DNA of 64,000 nt from G963668185 sp965237445 (lineage in GTDB: Bacteria; Chloroflexota; Dehalococcoidia; Lucifugimonadales; G963668185): assembly GCA_965237445.1 (NCBI GenBank), contig OZ250142.1, positions 682,001-746,000 on the forward strand, read 5' to 3'. Every line of letters begins with the position of its first letter. Within the stretch, counting starts at the first letter, position 1. The notes beneath the pieces are model-generated. The model was not told where the DNA came from and ran no database searches. It saw only the letters and a program-made list of their open reading frames with translations. Below, one piece after another: positions 35,858-44,144 of this stretch. A program made the position numbers and the translations under genes.

Positions 35858-36889
35858 ATGACTCAACTTGCCCAACAGGTGGTAGAGACCCAGGAGCCCC
35901 CTCCGCTAACAATGAAGTCCCTTCTGGAAGCCGGGGTCCACTTCGGCCACCAGAAGAGGCGGTGGAATCCCCGGATGCGTGAGTACATATTCACACATCG
36001 GAACGGCATCCACATCATCGATCTGCAGAAGACGCTGAGAATGCTGGAGGAGGCCTGCGAGTTCATCTCCGACACGGTGGCCCAGGGCAAGAAGGTCCTT
36101 CTGGTGGGCACAAAGAAGCAGGCGCAAGACACGATCCTGCAAGAGGCCGAGCGTTGCGGCGTCTTCTTCATCAATAGCCGATGGCTTGGGGGCACGCTCA
36201 CCAACTTCAAGACAATTCAGTCTCGCATCGATTACCTGGTGGAGTTGGAGACGAAGCAGAGCAACAGAGAGTTTGACCGCCTTCCGAAGAAGGAGGTCAT
36301 GAAGCTAGAGAAGTCGATGGCCCGCCTGAACCGCTACCTGGGCGGCATCAAGGAAATGACCGAAATGCCGGGCGCCATCTTTGTCGTCGATATCGGCGCT
36401 GAGGAGATAGCGGTCCGCGAGGCGAACAGAGTGGGTGTGCCGGTCGTAGCCCTTGTGGACTCGGACTGCGATCCGACCAACATCGACTGGCCGATTCCTG
36501 GTAACGACGACGCCATCCGGTCGATCCGCCTTGTCACCGGCAAGATCGCCGACTCGGTCATCGACGGCCAGAACCGGCGAGAGGCGATGCTCAGCGACAT
36601 GGACTCCGTGGCTGAGGAAGCGGCGCAGACGGTGGCCATCGGCGAGATCGCGTACTCCGCTACTCCGGACGATCCCTCGCCCGGAACGCCCGCGGAAGCC
36701 GCGTCTGAACCAACCGCCGTCGACCAAGCCGCAGACAGCGAAGAGCCGGAAGTCCAGGTTGAGGTGTCCGCAGAGGCTCCTGAGACACAGGCCGAAGCAT
36801 CCTCCGACGCCCAGGCGAGCGAGGGCGCCGCACCTGGCGAGGGTGAGGCTCCGAAGGAATCGGAGAAAGCCTCATCTGCGGGAGCTTAG
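35858..36889 (+). CDS. rpsB: 30S ribosomal protein S2, with long acidic tail
   Basis: 343 residues from ATG 35858; the open frame upstream is not conserved. The S2 core is complete (LLEAGVHFGHQKRRWNPRM, IHIIDLQKT, NSRWLGGTLTNF, IPGNDDAIRSI) and ends near residue 245. About 95 extra residues follow, rich in Ala, Glu, Pro and Ser, without known motif. It is first in an operon with tsf and pyrH. The tail probably lies outside the ribosome and may bind other factors, by inference. Confidence 0.96.
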   Translation: MTQLAQQVVETQEPPPLTMKSLLEAGVHFGHQKRRWNPRMREYIFTHRNGIHIIDLQKTLRMLEEACEFISDTVAQGKKVLLVGTKKQAQDTILQEAERCGVFFINSRWLGGTLTNFKTIQSRIDYLVELETKQSNREFDRLPKKEVMKLEKSMARLNRYLGGIKEMTEMPGAIFVVDIGAEEIAVREANRVGVPVVALVDSDCDPTNIDWPIPGNDDAIRSIRLVTGKIADSVIDGQNRREAMLSDMDSVAEEAAQTVAIGEIAYSATPDDPSPGTPAEAASEPTAVDQAADSEEPEVQVEVSAEAPETQAEASSDAQASEGAAPGEGEAPKESEKASSAGA

Positions 36890-37034
36890 GCGCTCTTCGC
36901 AGGGGCAACCCCTTCAAAACATGGCCGCGTTCTCCCCTACCCGTGAACGATCAAAACACGTACTGAGTCCAACCGGCGCGACCGGCAACAGCCCCTGCCC
37001 GCCGGCTGGAGTTGACGAGAGAGGTCTGAGTTAA

Positions 37035-37538
37035 GTGCAGATTAGCGTGGATATGATAAAGGCGCTCAGACAGCGTACCAGCGCGGGCGTCATGGACTCG
37101 AAGCATGCGCTCGAAGAGGCCGGCGGCGACCTGGACCGGGCGGAAGAGATTCTACGCGAGCAGGGAATTGCATCCGCAGCGAAGAAAGCCGACCGTGAGA
37201 CGAGCGAAGGACTGGTAGAGACTTACGTCCACAGCGGCGGTCGCATCGGAGCCATGGTGGAGATGAACTGCGAAACGGACTTCGTTGCACGTACGCCTGA
37301 GTTCCGGGAGCTAGCTCACGACGTGGCGCTGCAGGTAGCCGCCATGTCGCCTCTGTTCGTGGACGCCGAAGACATACCGGAAGGCGAGCCAGTAGAACCT
37401 GAGCAGAGCTGCCTGTTGAGGCAGCCGTTCATCAAGGACACAACCCGGACCGTTGGAGACCTCGTGACCGAGACGGTCGGCAAGTTGGGCGAGAACATCA
37501 GAATTCGAAGATTCTCACGCTACTCACTCGGAGAGTAG
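37035..37538 (+). CDS. tsf: Elongation factor Ts (short form)
   Basis: 167 residues from GTG 37035. The N-terminal UBA-like domain (IKALRQRTSAGVMDSKHALEEAGGD) and the core TDFVARTPEFRELAHDVALQVA contact EF-Tu and release GDP. It lacks the long second core subdomain of the E. coli protein and is close to the short forms of Chloroflexota, cyanobacteria and Thermus. It is 145 bp downstream of rpsB and 11 bp from pyrH. Confidence 0.95.
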   Translation: MQISVDMIKALRQRTSAGVMDSKHALEEAGGDLDRAEEILREQGIASAAKKADRETSEGLVETYVHSGGRIGAMVEMNCETDFVARTPEFRELAHDVALQVAAMSPLFVDAEDIPEGEPVEPEQSCLLRQPFIKDTTRTVGDLVTETVGKLGENIRIRRFSRYSLGE

Positions 37539-37549
37539 CAAGAGGCAGA

Positions 37550-38284
37550 ATGCCTGCTCCAAAGTACAACCGCATTCTTCTGAAGCTGAGCGGGGAGTCG
37601 TTCAAGGGTGACGGCGGCTTTGGCATCGATCCCCAGGCCGTGAACTACATGGCCAGCCAGGTCAAGCACGTCGCCGGGATGGGCGTGGAGGTGGGACTGG
37701 TTGTTGGCGGCGGCAACATCTGGCGCGGCGTCGAAGGGGAAGAAGGCGGAATGGACAGGGCCACCGCCGACTATGCCGGCATGCTGGCCACCGTGATCAA
37801 CGCCCTCGCCCTGCAGGACTCGCTCGAGCGCGTGTACGCCCTCCAGACGCGCGTGCAGAGCGCCATTACCATGCCGCAGATCACCGAGCCCTACATCCGC
37901 CGCAGGGCGATACGCCACCTGGAAAAGGGAAGAGTGGTCGTCTTCGCCGCAGGCACCGGCAACCCGTTCATGACGACTGACACCGCTGCTGCCCTGAGAG
38001 CGGTGGAGATAGACAGCAGCGTCCTGCTGATGGCCAAGCACAACGTGGACGGCGTGTACGCGTCCGATCCCAACAAGAACCCTTACGCCAAGCGACTGGA
38101 CTTTCTCACGTTCCAGGACGCCCTGGGCAAGAGACTTCAGGTGATCGACAGCACGGCGCTGGCAATGTGCATGGAGAACGACCTCCCCATAGTCGTCTTC
38201 GACATGCAGGCGCCGGGTAACCTGGAGAGAATCGTAGCCGGAGAGATGATCGGGTCCGTGGTAGCATCTTCAACACCGCAATAG
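37550..38284 (+). CDS. pyrH: Uridylate kinase (UMP kinase)
   Basis: 244 residues, an amino-acid-kinase fold. It phosphorylates UMP to UDP. LLKLSGESFKGDGGFGID, VGLVVGGGNIWRG, and AGTGNPFMTTDTAAALRA are diagnostic. SD-like AGAGGC precedes the ATG. Part of the rpsB-tsf-pyrH-frr run. Confidence 0.97.
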   Translation: MPAPKYNRILLKLSGESFKGDGGFGIDPQAVNYMASQVKHVAGMGVEVGLVVGGGNIWRGVEGEEGGMDRATADYAGMLATVINALALQDSLERVYALQTRVQSAITMPQITEPYIRRRAIRHLEKGRVVVFAAGTGNPFMTTDTAAALRAVEIDSSVLLMAKHNVDGVYASDPNKNPYAKRLDFLTFQDALGKRLQVIDSTALAMCMENDLPIVVFDMQAPGNLERIVAGEMIGSVVASSTPQ

Positions 38285-38343
38285 CGGGCCACGCCAGCTC
38301 ATTACGGTGATCCAAAGCGACAATCCTGACAGGAGGTGGAGCA

Positions 38344-38907
38344 ATGGCAACCGTTGAGGAGTTGATGGACGATACCGAGTTACGCATGACCGGCGCCGTG
38401 GAGGCACTACGGCGACAGCTAAACGTAATCCGCACCGGCAGGGCGAGCCCGGCACTGGTCGAGAACCTGGCGGTCGACTACTACGGCGCGCCAACCCCGC
38501 TCAACCAGCTCGCCACGATCAGCGTGCCGGAGGCCCGGTCGCTCATGATCCAGCCGTGGGACAAGCAGTCCATCCGCGATGTCGAAAGAAGCATCTTGAC
38601 GTCCGATCTGGGACTGACGCCCAACAACGACGGCACAACGATCAGGCTCAACATCCCCCAACTGACGGAGGAGCGACGAAGAGATCTCGTGCGGCTTGTG
38701 GGCCGTAAAGTTGAGGATGCGCATGTGGCGGCTCGCAACGTAAGGCGCGATACGCTCGACAAGCTGCGCAGGTTGGAGAGGGACAAGGAACTGTCACAGG
38801 ACGAGTCCAGACGCGCACAGGGGGACCTTCAGAAGGTAACCGACAGGTACATCGAGGAGATGGACGTCCTCAAGGCGCAAAAGGATGACGAGGTGATGGA
38901 GATTTGA
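38344..38907 (+). CDS. frr: Ribosome recycling factor
   Basis: 187 residues with a strong AGGAGGTGG ahead of the ATG. IRTGRASPALVENLAVDYYG and the C-terminal coiled-coil region (VARNVRRDTLDKLRRLERD) are typical. It frees ribosomes after termination together with EF-G. Its TGA overlaps the uppS TTG start (TTGA). Confidence 0.97.
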   Translation: MATVEELMDDTELRMTGAVEALRRQLNVIRTGRASPALVENLAVDYYGAPTPLNQLATISVPEARSLMIQPWDKQSIRDVERSILTSDLGLTPNNDGTTIRLNIPQLTEERRRDLVRLVGRKVEDAHVAARNVRRDTLDKLRRLERDKELSQDESRRAQGDLQKVTDRYIEEMDVLKAQKDDEVMEI

Positions 38908-39656
38908 GCGCGCGTCCCCTTGAGGCTCCGGCACAGTTCGAGCCGAAAGTCTCCGACGCATCGCTCACGCCCACCGTTCCCGTACACGTCGGCATCATCA
39001 TGGACGGGAACGGGCGATGGGCGCGGGGGCGCGGTCTCGAACGCTCCGCAGGCCACCGCGCCGGAACTGACAATATCGCCCGCGTGACCAGGGCATTGGC
39101 TGAGCGGGGAGTAAAGTACCTCACGATCTTCGGGTTCTCCACCGAGAACTGGAGCCGGCCGGCTGAAGAGGTCGACGCTCTGATGGAGATCCTGGGCGAG
39201 GTGATCGAGCAGGAGGCCCTCAGGCTCCACGAGCAGAACGTCCGCCTCCAGCACCTGGGCGGCCTTGACAGGCTGTCGCCTCAGTTGAGGAAGGCCGTGA
39301 AAGCCAGCACCGACCTTACTCGCGACAACGATGGCCTCACGCTCAATGTGGCCTTTGACTACGGAGGGCGCGAGGAGATCCTGGAAGCGGTCCGCCGCAT
39401 CCTGCGGGACGGACTGTCGCCGGAGCAGATCAGCGAGGAACTGTTCTGCCGCTACCTGTCTACGAGCGGAATGCCGGACCCCGACCTGATAGTACGCACG
39501 GGCGGAGAGATGCGGCTCAGCAATTTCCTGATCTGGCAGTCCCACTACTCCGAGTACTACTCTACACCGGCGCTCTGGCCGGACTTCGATGAGCCCGAAG
39601 TCGATCGCGCGCTGGAGGAGTTCCGACGCCGGCAGCGGCGATTTGGCGGGCTTTAG
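38904..39656 (+). CDS. uppS: Isoprenyl (undecaprenyl) diphosphate synthase
   Basis: 250 residues from TTG 38904. A cis-prenyltransferase with HVGIIMDGNGRWARGRGLER (catalytic Asp), GFSTENWSRPAEEV and LIVRTGGEMRLSNFLIWQ. It makes the C55 lipid carrier for cell-wall synthesis, fed by the MEP genes nearby. Coupled to frr by a 4-bp overlap. Confidence 0.95.
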   Translation: MSARPLEAPAQFEPKVSDASLTPTVPVHVGIIMDGNGRWARGRGLERSAGHRAGTDNIARVTRALAERGVKYLTIFGFSTENWSRPAEEVDALMEILGEVIEQEALRLHEQNVRLQHLGGLDRLSPQLRKAVKASTDLTRDNDGLTLNVAFDYGGREEILEAVRRILRDGLSPEQISEELFCRYLSTSGMPDPDLIVRTGGEMRLSNFLIWQSHYSEYYSTPALWPDFDEPEVDRALEEFRRRQRRFGGL

Positions 39657-39708
39657 CCGCCGGGACTGCGCGCTGGAGAGCGGCGGCCTCACTCCTGTGG
39701 CTACCTGA

Positions 39709-40527
39709 GTGAGCATGATGGCAGCCCGCATAGGAACAGCCGCATTTGCCCTCCCTGCCCTCGCAGGACTCGTGTGGGTCGGCGGCCCCTGGTTCGCCGC
39801 GCTCGTCTCGGCTGCGGCGCTAGTAGCTTCTTTCGAGGCGTCGGCGCTGCTGCGCCTGCAGGCGCCCAATCCGGTCGGTCTGGCCATCATGGTCGCGGCA
39901 ACCGCATTGCCGATTGCCGTTTACTTCGCAGCGACGGGCAAAATCGGCGCTGGGATAGTTCCCATTACCATCGCTGGGTCGATAGTGCTGCCCCTGGGAG
40001 CGGCCTGGTTTCGCCGAAGGTCCGCGAAGGCCGCGGTCCGGGAGGCGGCGCTAGCCACCGGCGCGGTACTGTACACGAGCGGGCTGCTGTCGTACGGAAT
40101 CCTGCTGCGAGATTCGGATGCCGGCAGGGAGTGGGTCTACTTTGCGCTGGGCGTGATCTTCGCGTCCGATACATGCGCGCTATTCGTGGGCCGATACACC
40201 GGCCGGCTGAAGATGGCGCCGTCCATAAGTCCCGGCAAGACCTGGGAAGGCGCGGCTGGCGGGCTTGCCGCCGGGATAGGGGCCGGCATCGCTCTCAAGT
40301 ACGTGCTGGGCCTCGATGCTCTAGCATGGCAGATCGCTGTCGTAGCCGTGTCCGCATCGGTAGTTGGACAGATCGGCGACCTGGCAGAGTCCAAGCTGAA
40401 GAGGGTCGCGGACGTGAAAGACTCAGGGCAGTTGCTTCCCGGACACGGGGGCCTGCTCGACAGGATCGACTCAATTGTTGTGGCCCTGCCCGTCATGTAT
40501 TATTTCCTCATATGGTGGATTCAGTGA
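39709..40527 (+). CDS. cdsA: Phosphatidate cytidylyltransferase
   Basis: 272 residues from GTG 39709; ATG 39715 and 39718 are alternatives. It has about eight hydrophobic segments and the family signature near the end (SDLAESKLKRVADVKDSG-type: GDLAESKLKRVADVKDSGQ, LPGHGGLLDRIDS). It makes CDP-diacylglycerol for phospholipids. The 3' end overlaps dxr by 16 bp. Confidence 0.94.
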   Translation: MSMMAARIGTAAFALPALAGLVWVGGPWFAALVSAAALVASFEASALLRLQAPNPVGLAIMVAATALPIAVYFAATGKIGAGIVPITIAGSIVLPLGAAWFRRRSAKAAVREAALATGAVLYTSGLLSYGILLRDSDAGREWVYFALGVIFASDTCALFVGRYTGRLKMAPSISPGKTWEGAAGGLAAGIGAGIALKYVLGLDALAWQIAVVAVSASVVGQIGDLAESKLKRVADVKDSGQLLPGHGGLLDRIDSIVVALPVMYYFLIWWIQ

Positions 40528-41657
40528 AGGGCCTTACCATCCTTGGCTCCACGGGTTCCATCGGCACCCAGACTCTCGACGTCGTCAGGGACTTTCCCAG
40601 CCGCTTCAATGTTCATGGCCTTGCCGCGGGCAGGAATCTGTCGCTCCTGCAGAGGCAGGTAAGGGAGTTCAGGCCTTCCCTGGTCTACTGCGACGGCGCG
40701 GAGGGACATGAGACTCTCCTTTCGCACGAAGGCTGCGAGTCCGCGAACCTCGTCGACATGGTGCAGGCGCCGGAGGTCGACATGGTGGTCACGGCCACTG
40801 TCGGAGACGTAGCCGTTGAGCCAACATTCGCAGCCATCGAGGCCGGCAAGAACATTGCCCTGGCCAACAAGGAGACCGTGGTCATGGCGGGCGGGCTTCT
40901 CTCGGAGGCAGCGGCCAGAAACGGCGTTGACATCCTGCCGCTCGACAGCGAACCGAGCGCAATCTGGCAGTGCCTGCGCGGCGAAGAGCGGGCCGTGTCG
41001 AGGCTGATCATCACCGCGTCCGGAGGAGCGTTCAGGAACACGCCGGTCGAGAAGCTGGCGTGTGTGACTCCCGAAGAGGCCCTGCGTCATCCCACCTGGA
41101 AGATGGGACCCAAGATAACGATCGATTCGGCGACGCTGGCAAACAAGGCATTCGAAGTCATCGAGGCACACTACCTGTTCGGCGTTCCATGGGAAAACAT
41201 AGAGGTCGTTGTCCATCCACAGAGCATGATCCACTCGATGGTTGAGTTCGTTGACGGCTCGGTGAAGGCGCAGATCAGCCCGCCCGACATGCGCCTGCCG
41301 ATTCACTACGCGCTTTTCTACCCGGAGCGCGTACCTAACGCGTCGATTCCGAGGTTCGATCCGCTCGCAACCAGAGCGCTAACGTTCGAGCCGCTCGACG
41401 AAGACCGATACTTGTTGTTCAGGCTCATCCTGGACGCCGGCAAGAGGGGAGGCACGTGGCCAGCCGCCGTTTGTGGGGCGGACGAAGCAGCCGTGCACCT
41501 GTTCCTTCAGCACAAGATTGGCTTCCTGGAGATCGAGCAGGTCATCAGAGAAGCTCTGGCTGACCACGCCTCAATCGACGATCCCACGGTTAAACAGACC
41601 CTTGCTGCTGCTGCATGGGCAAGAGATCGCGTCGCCTCGATTGCGGGAGGCCGTTAG
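40512..41657 (+). CDS. dxr: 1-deoxy-D-xylulose 5-phosphate reductoisomerase
   Basis: 381 residues from ATG 40512, inside the end of cdsA; the longer open frame upstream is a cdsA shadow. The NADPH motif is LTILGSTGSIGTQTLDVV. Later come NKETVVMAGG, LPLDSEPSAIWQCL (metal Asp and Glu) and GPKITIDSATLANKAFEVIEAHYLF. It is the first committed step of the MEP pathway. Confidence 0.96.
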   Translation: MVDSVKGLTILGSTGSIGTQTLDVVRDFPSRFNVHGLAAGRNLSLLQRQVREFRPSLVYCDGAEGHETLLSHEGCESANLVDMVQAPEVDMVVTATVGDVAVEPTFAAIEAGKNIALANKETVVMAGGLLSEAAARNGVDILPLDSEPSAIWQCLRGEERAVSRLIITASGGAFRNTPVEKLACVTPEEALRHPTWKMGPKITIDSATLANKAFEVIEAHYLFGVPWENIEVVVHPQSMIHSMVEFVDGSVKAQISPPDMRLPIHYALFYPERVPNASIPRFDPLATRALTFEPLDEDRYLLFRLILDAGKRGGTWPAAVCGADEAAVHLFLQHKIGFLEIEQVIREALADHASIDDPTVKQTLAAAAWARDRVASIAGGR

Positions 41658-41658
41658 A

Positions 41659-42852
41659 TTGCCCGACCTCCCAAACTGGCTACTGATAATTCCGATCCTG
41701 GGATTCCTGATTTTCGTCCACGAGCTAGGGCACTTTGTCACGGCCAAGAGGTTCGGAATCAAGGTAACCGAGTTCGCATTCGGATTCCCACCGCGCATCT
41801 TCGGGTATCAGCACGGGGAGACTCTGTACTCGCTAAACCTCATTCCCATCGGCGGCTTCGTGAGGATGGTGGGAGAGGACGATCCGTCTCATCCCCGGAG
41901 CTTCGCGGCTCAATCCGTGTTCAGGCGGATCGTGGTCCTGGTGGCTGGATCGTTCATGAACATTATGGTCCCGGTCGTTGTGTTCACAATCCTGTTCCTG
42001 ATTCCTCAGGACACGGTGGTAGGGGACGCGATGATTACCGGCGTTGGCGATGGCTCGCCGGCGCAAGAGGCCGGGCTTCGAGCGGGCGACATAATCATCC
42101 AGGTTGACGGCGAGCCGGTGGACAACCACTACGAGCTGGCCCAAAAGATCATGGTTCGGCTGGGCGATAACACCGAGTTACTTGTCCGCCGCGCGCCTCT
42201 TGTCTTCGGCTTGGGCTCATCCGCTGAGACCATGGTCATCGAGCCCGTAACCGTTGTCCCCAGGCTCGACCCGCCTGAGATGACCGTAGTCAACACGGTA
42301 AACGATCCCGAGCGCGAGATTTCTCTTGCGGACGCCCGCGCCCTCTATCGCGAGTACCAGGTCGGCGACACCGTAAGGCAGGGCCCCGTGGGAATCATGA
42401 TTGCCACCGCCAACCCCAGGGTGGTCAAACGCAGCTACCCGATATGGGAGGCTGTTCCAAGGGCGGTCGGCAGGATCTGGGAAGTCATTGACGTGACTAA
42501 AGATGGCATTTCCCAATGGTTCTCGGGTGGGCCCGACCCGGGATTTGCCGGGCCTGTCGGAATAGCCCGTGTGACCGGAGAGGTTGCCAAGATCGGCATC
42601 TCGCCCGTGTTCGAGCTCATGGCCCTTATCAGCATCAGCCTCGCCGTCTTCAACATCCTGCCCATCCCTGCGCTCGACGGCGGGCGCCTGCTCTTCGTGG
42701 TGATAGAATGGGCGCGAGGTGGAAAGCGTATTTCACCCCAAAAGGAAGGCCTTGTTCACTTCGTTGGCCTTGTCGTCATCATCGGCTTCATCATCATCAT
42801 CAGCTACATCGACATTTCGAACCTGCTTGGAGGGGAGAGCGTTTTACCTTAG
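41659..42852 (+). CDS. rseP: RIP metalloprotease RseP (site-2 protease)
   Basis: 397 residues from TTG 41659, one base after the dxr stop. The zinc motif HELGH sits at residues 21-25 in the first membrane helix. A single PDZ domain (SPAQEAGLRAGDIIIQVDGEPV) follows, and the second metal motif is FNILPIPALDGGR near the C-terminus. It cleaves membrane-bound anti-sigma or signal peptides. Followed by ispG and not by bamA, which argues for a cell without a classical outer membrane. Confidence 0.93.
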   Translation: MPDLPNWLLIIPILGFLIFVHELGHFVTAKRFGIKVTEFAFGFPPRIFGYQHGETLYSLNLIPIGGFVRMVGEDDPSHPRSFAAQSVFRRIVVLVAGSFMNIMVPVVVFTILFLIPQDTVVGDAMITGVGDGSPAQEAGLRAGDIIIQVDGEPVDNHYELAQKIMVRLGDNTELLVRRAPLVFGLGSSAETMVIEPVTVVPRLDPPEMTVVNTVNDPEREISLADARALYREYQVGDTVRQGPVGIMIATANPRVVKRSYPIWEAVPRAVGRIWEVIDVTKDGISQWFSGGPDPGFAGPVGIARVTGEVAKIGISPVFELMALISISLAVFNILPIPALDGGRLLFVVIEWARGGKRISPQKEGLVHFVGLVVIIGFIIIISYIDISNLLGGESVLP

Positions 42853-42907
42853 TTGGACCTTCGCCAGAAGTCCCGTCTAGCGAAACGCAGGCTCAGAAGG
42901 AGCGCTC

Positions 42908-44053
42908 ATGATCAAGCGCAGAGTCTCTAAACAGATACAGATAGGCGACGTGAAGATCGGGGGAGACGCCCGCGTCTCCGTCCAGACGATGACGAAGACC
43001 GATACCCGCGACGTTGCCGCCACCGTCGCCCAGGTCCGCCGCGCCGAGGAGGCGGGCGCGGACATCGTCCGGTCCGCAGTGCCCGACATGGAGGCGGCGA
43101 AGGCCCTCAAGAAGATCGTCCGCCAGTCGAGGGTCCCCATAGTTGCGGACATTCACTTCCACCACCAATTGGCGCTGGAGGCGCTGAACAGCGGCGTGGA
43201 CTGCCTGCGCCTGAACCCCGGCAACATCAGGGACCGCTCCCAGGTTGAGAACATCGCGAAAGAGGCCAAGGCACGGGGCGTTCCGATCCGTATTGGCGTG
43301 AATTTCGGAAGCCTGCCGCCGGTTGGCGGAATCGGCAAGACGAGGGGGCTCTCACGTCACAAGGACGGCGTGAACCTGCTTCCCAAGGCCGGTGAGGCGG
43401 AAGAAGGCGAATATTCGGTCGTCGATCACATGGTGGAGACCGGCCTCTGGGAGATCGGCATCCTGGAGGAGCTCGACTTCGATCTCATCAAGATATCCCT
43501 GAAGGCGTTCGACATAGACACTACCGTGGAGGCGTACCGCCGGATGGCCGAACTTGTGCCGTACCCCCTGCACCTCGGAATCACCGAGGCGGGAACGGCA
43601 AAGGCGGGCAGCATTCGCAGCGCGATAGGGCTTGGGACGCTTCTGTACGATGGCATCGGGGACACGATTCGTGTCTCACTGAGTGACGACCCCACCGAGG
43701 AGGTCTACACAGGCATCGAGATCCTGAAGTCACTCGAACTGCGCAAGGAGGGCACTGTACTCGTGGCCTGCCCAAGCTGCGGCCGCGCGGACGTGGACGT
43801 CATGAAGCTCGCCAACTCCGTGGACGAGATGATCAAGAAGATCAAGACACCGCTGAAGGTGGCCGTCATGGGATGCGAGGTCAACGGACCCGGAGAGGCA
43901 AAGGACGCCGACGTCGGCATCGCCGCGGGCGCCGGGCGCGCCATCATTTTCCGCAAAGGCAAGAAGGCCCGCATTGTGGACGAGTCTGAGATGCTCAGTG
44001 CCCTGCTCCAAGAGGTCGAAGAGGCAGAGCGCGAGGTCCTGGCGGGAGCATAG
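42908..44053 (+). CDS. ispG: 4-hydroxy-3-methylbut-2-enyl diphosphate synthase (IspG)
   Basis: 381 residues. The N-terminal TIM barrel (VQTMTKTDTRDVAATVAQV, ADIHFHHQLALEAL) is joined to the C-terminal [4Fe-4S] domain with CPSCGRADVD and MGCEVNGPGEAKDADVGIA, whose Cys and Glu bind the cluster. Penultimate MEP-pathway step. It needs a flavodoxin or ferredoxin donor, none of which is adjacent. Confidence 0.96.
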   Translation: MIKRRVSKQIQIGDVKIGGDARVSVQTMTKTDTRDVAATVAQVRRAEEAGADIVRSAVPDMEAAKALKKIVRQSRVPIVADIHFHHQLALEALNSGVDCLRLNPGNIRDRSQVENIAKEAKARGVPIRIGVNFGSLPPVGGIGKTRGLSRHKDGVNLLPKAGEAEEGEYSVVDHMVETGLWEIGILEELDFDLIKISLKAFDIDTTVEAYRRMAELVPYPLHLGITEAGTAKAGSIRSAIGLGTLLYDGIGDTIRVSLSDDPTEEVYTGIEILKSLELRKEGTVLVACPSCGRADVDVMKLANSVDEMIKKIKTPLKVAVMGCEVNGPGEAKDADVGIAAGAGRAIIFRKGKKARIVDESEMLSALLQEVEEAEREVLAGA

Positions 44054-44092
44054 CTCGCACCCACTCCCTCGGTATTTGATGTAGACTCCCCG

Positions 44093-44109
44093 CCCGTCGT
44101 CAGGACGGG
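44093..44109 (+). terminator. Small hairpin between ispG and proS
   Basis: CCCGTC, loop GTCAG, GACGGG, then TTCTGT. A 6-bp perfect stem with a poor U-tract. It could be an attenuator that sets proS apart from the operon. Confidence 0.3.
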
Positions 44110-44144
44110 TTCTGTCCCGTTCCGGAAGGACTGCACACACACAA

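Noticed and set aside
38829..39890. Long (353-codon) minus-strand ORF
   Set aside because: Antisense of frr, uppS and cdsA.
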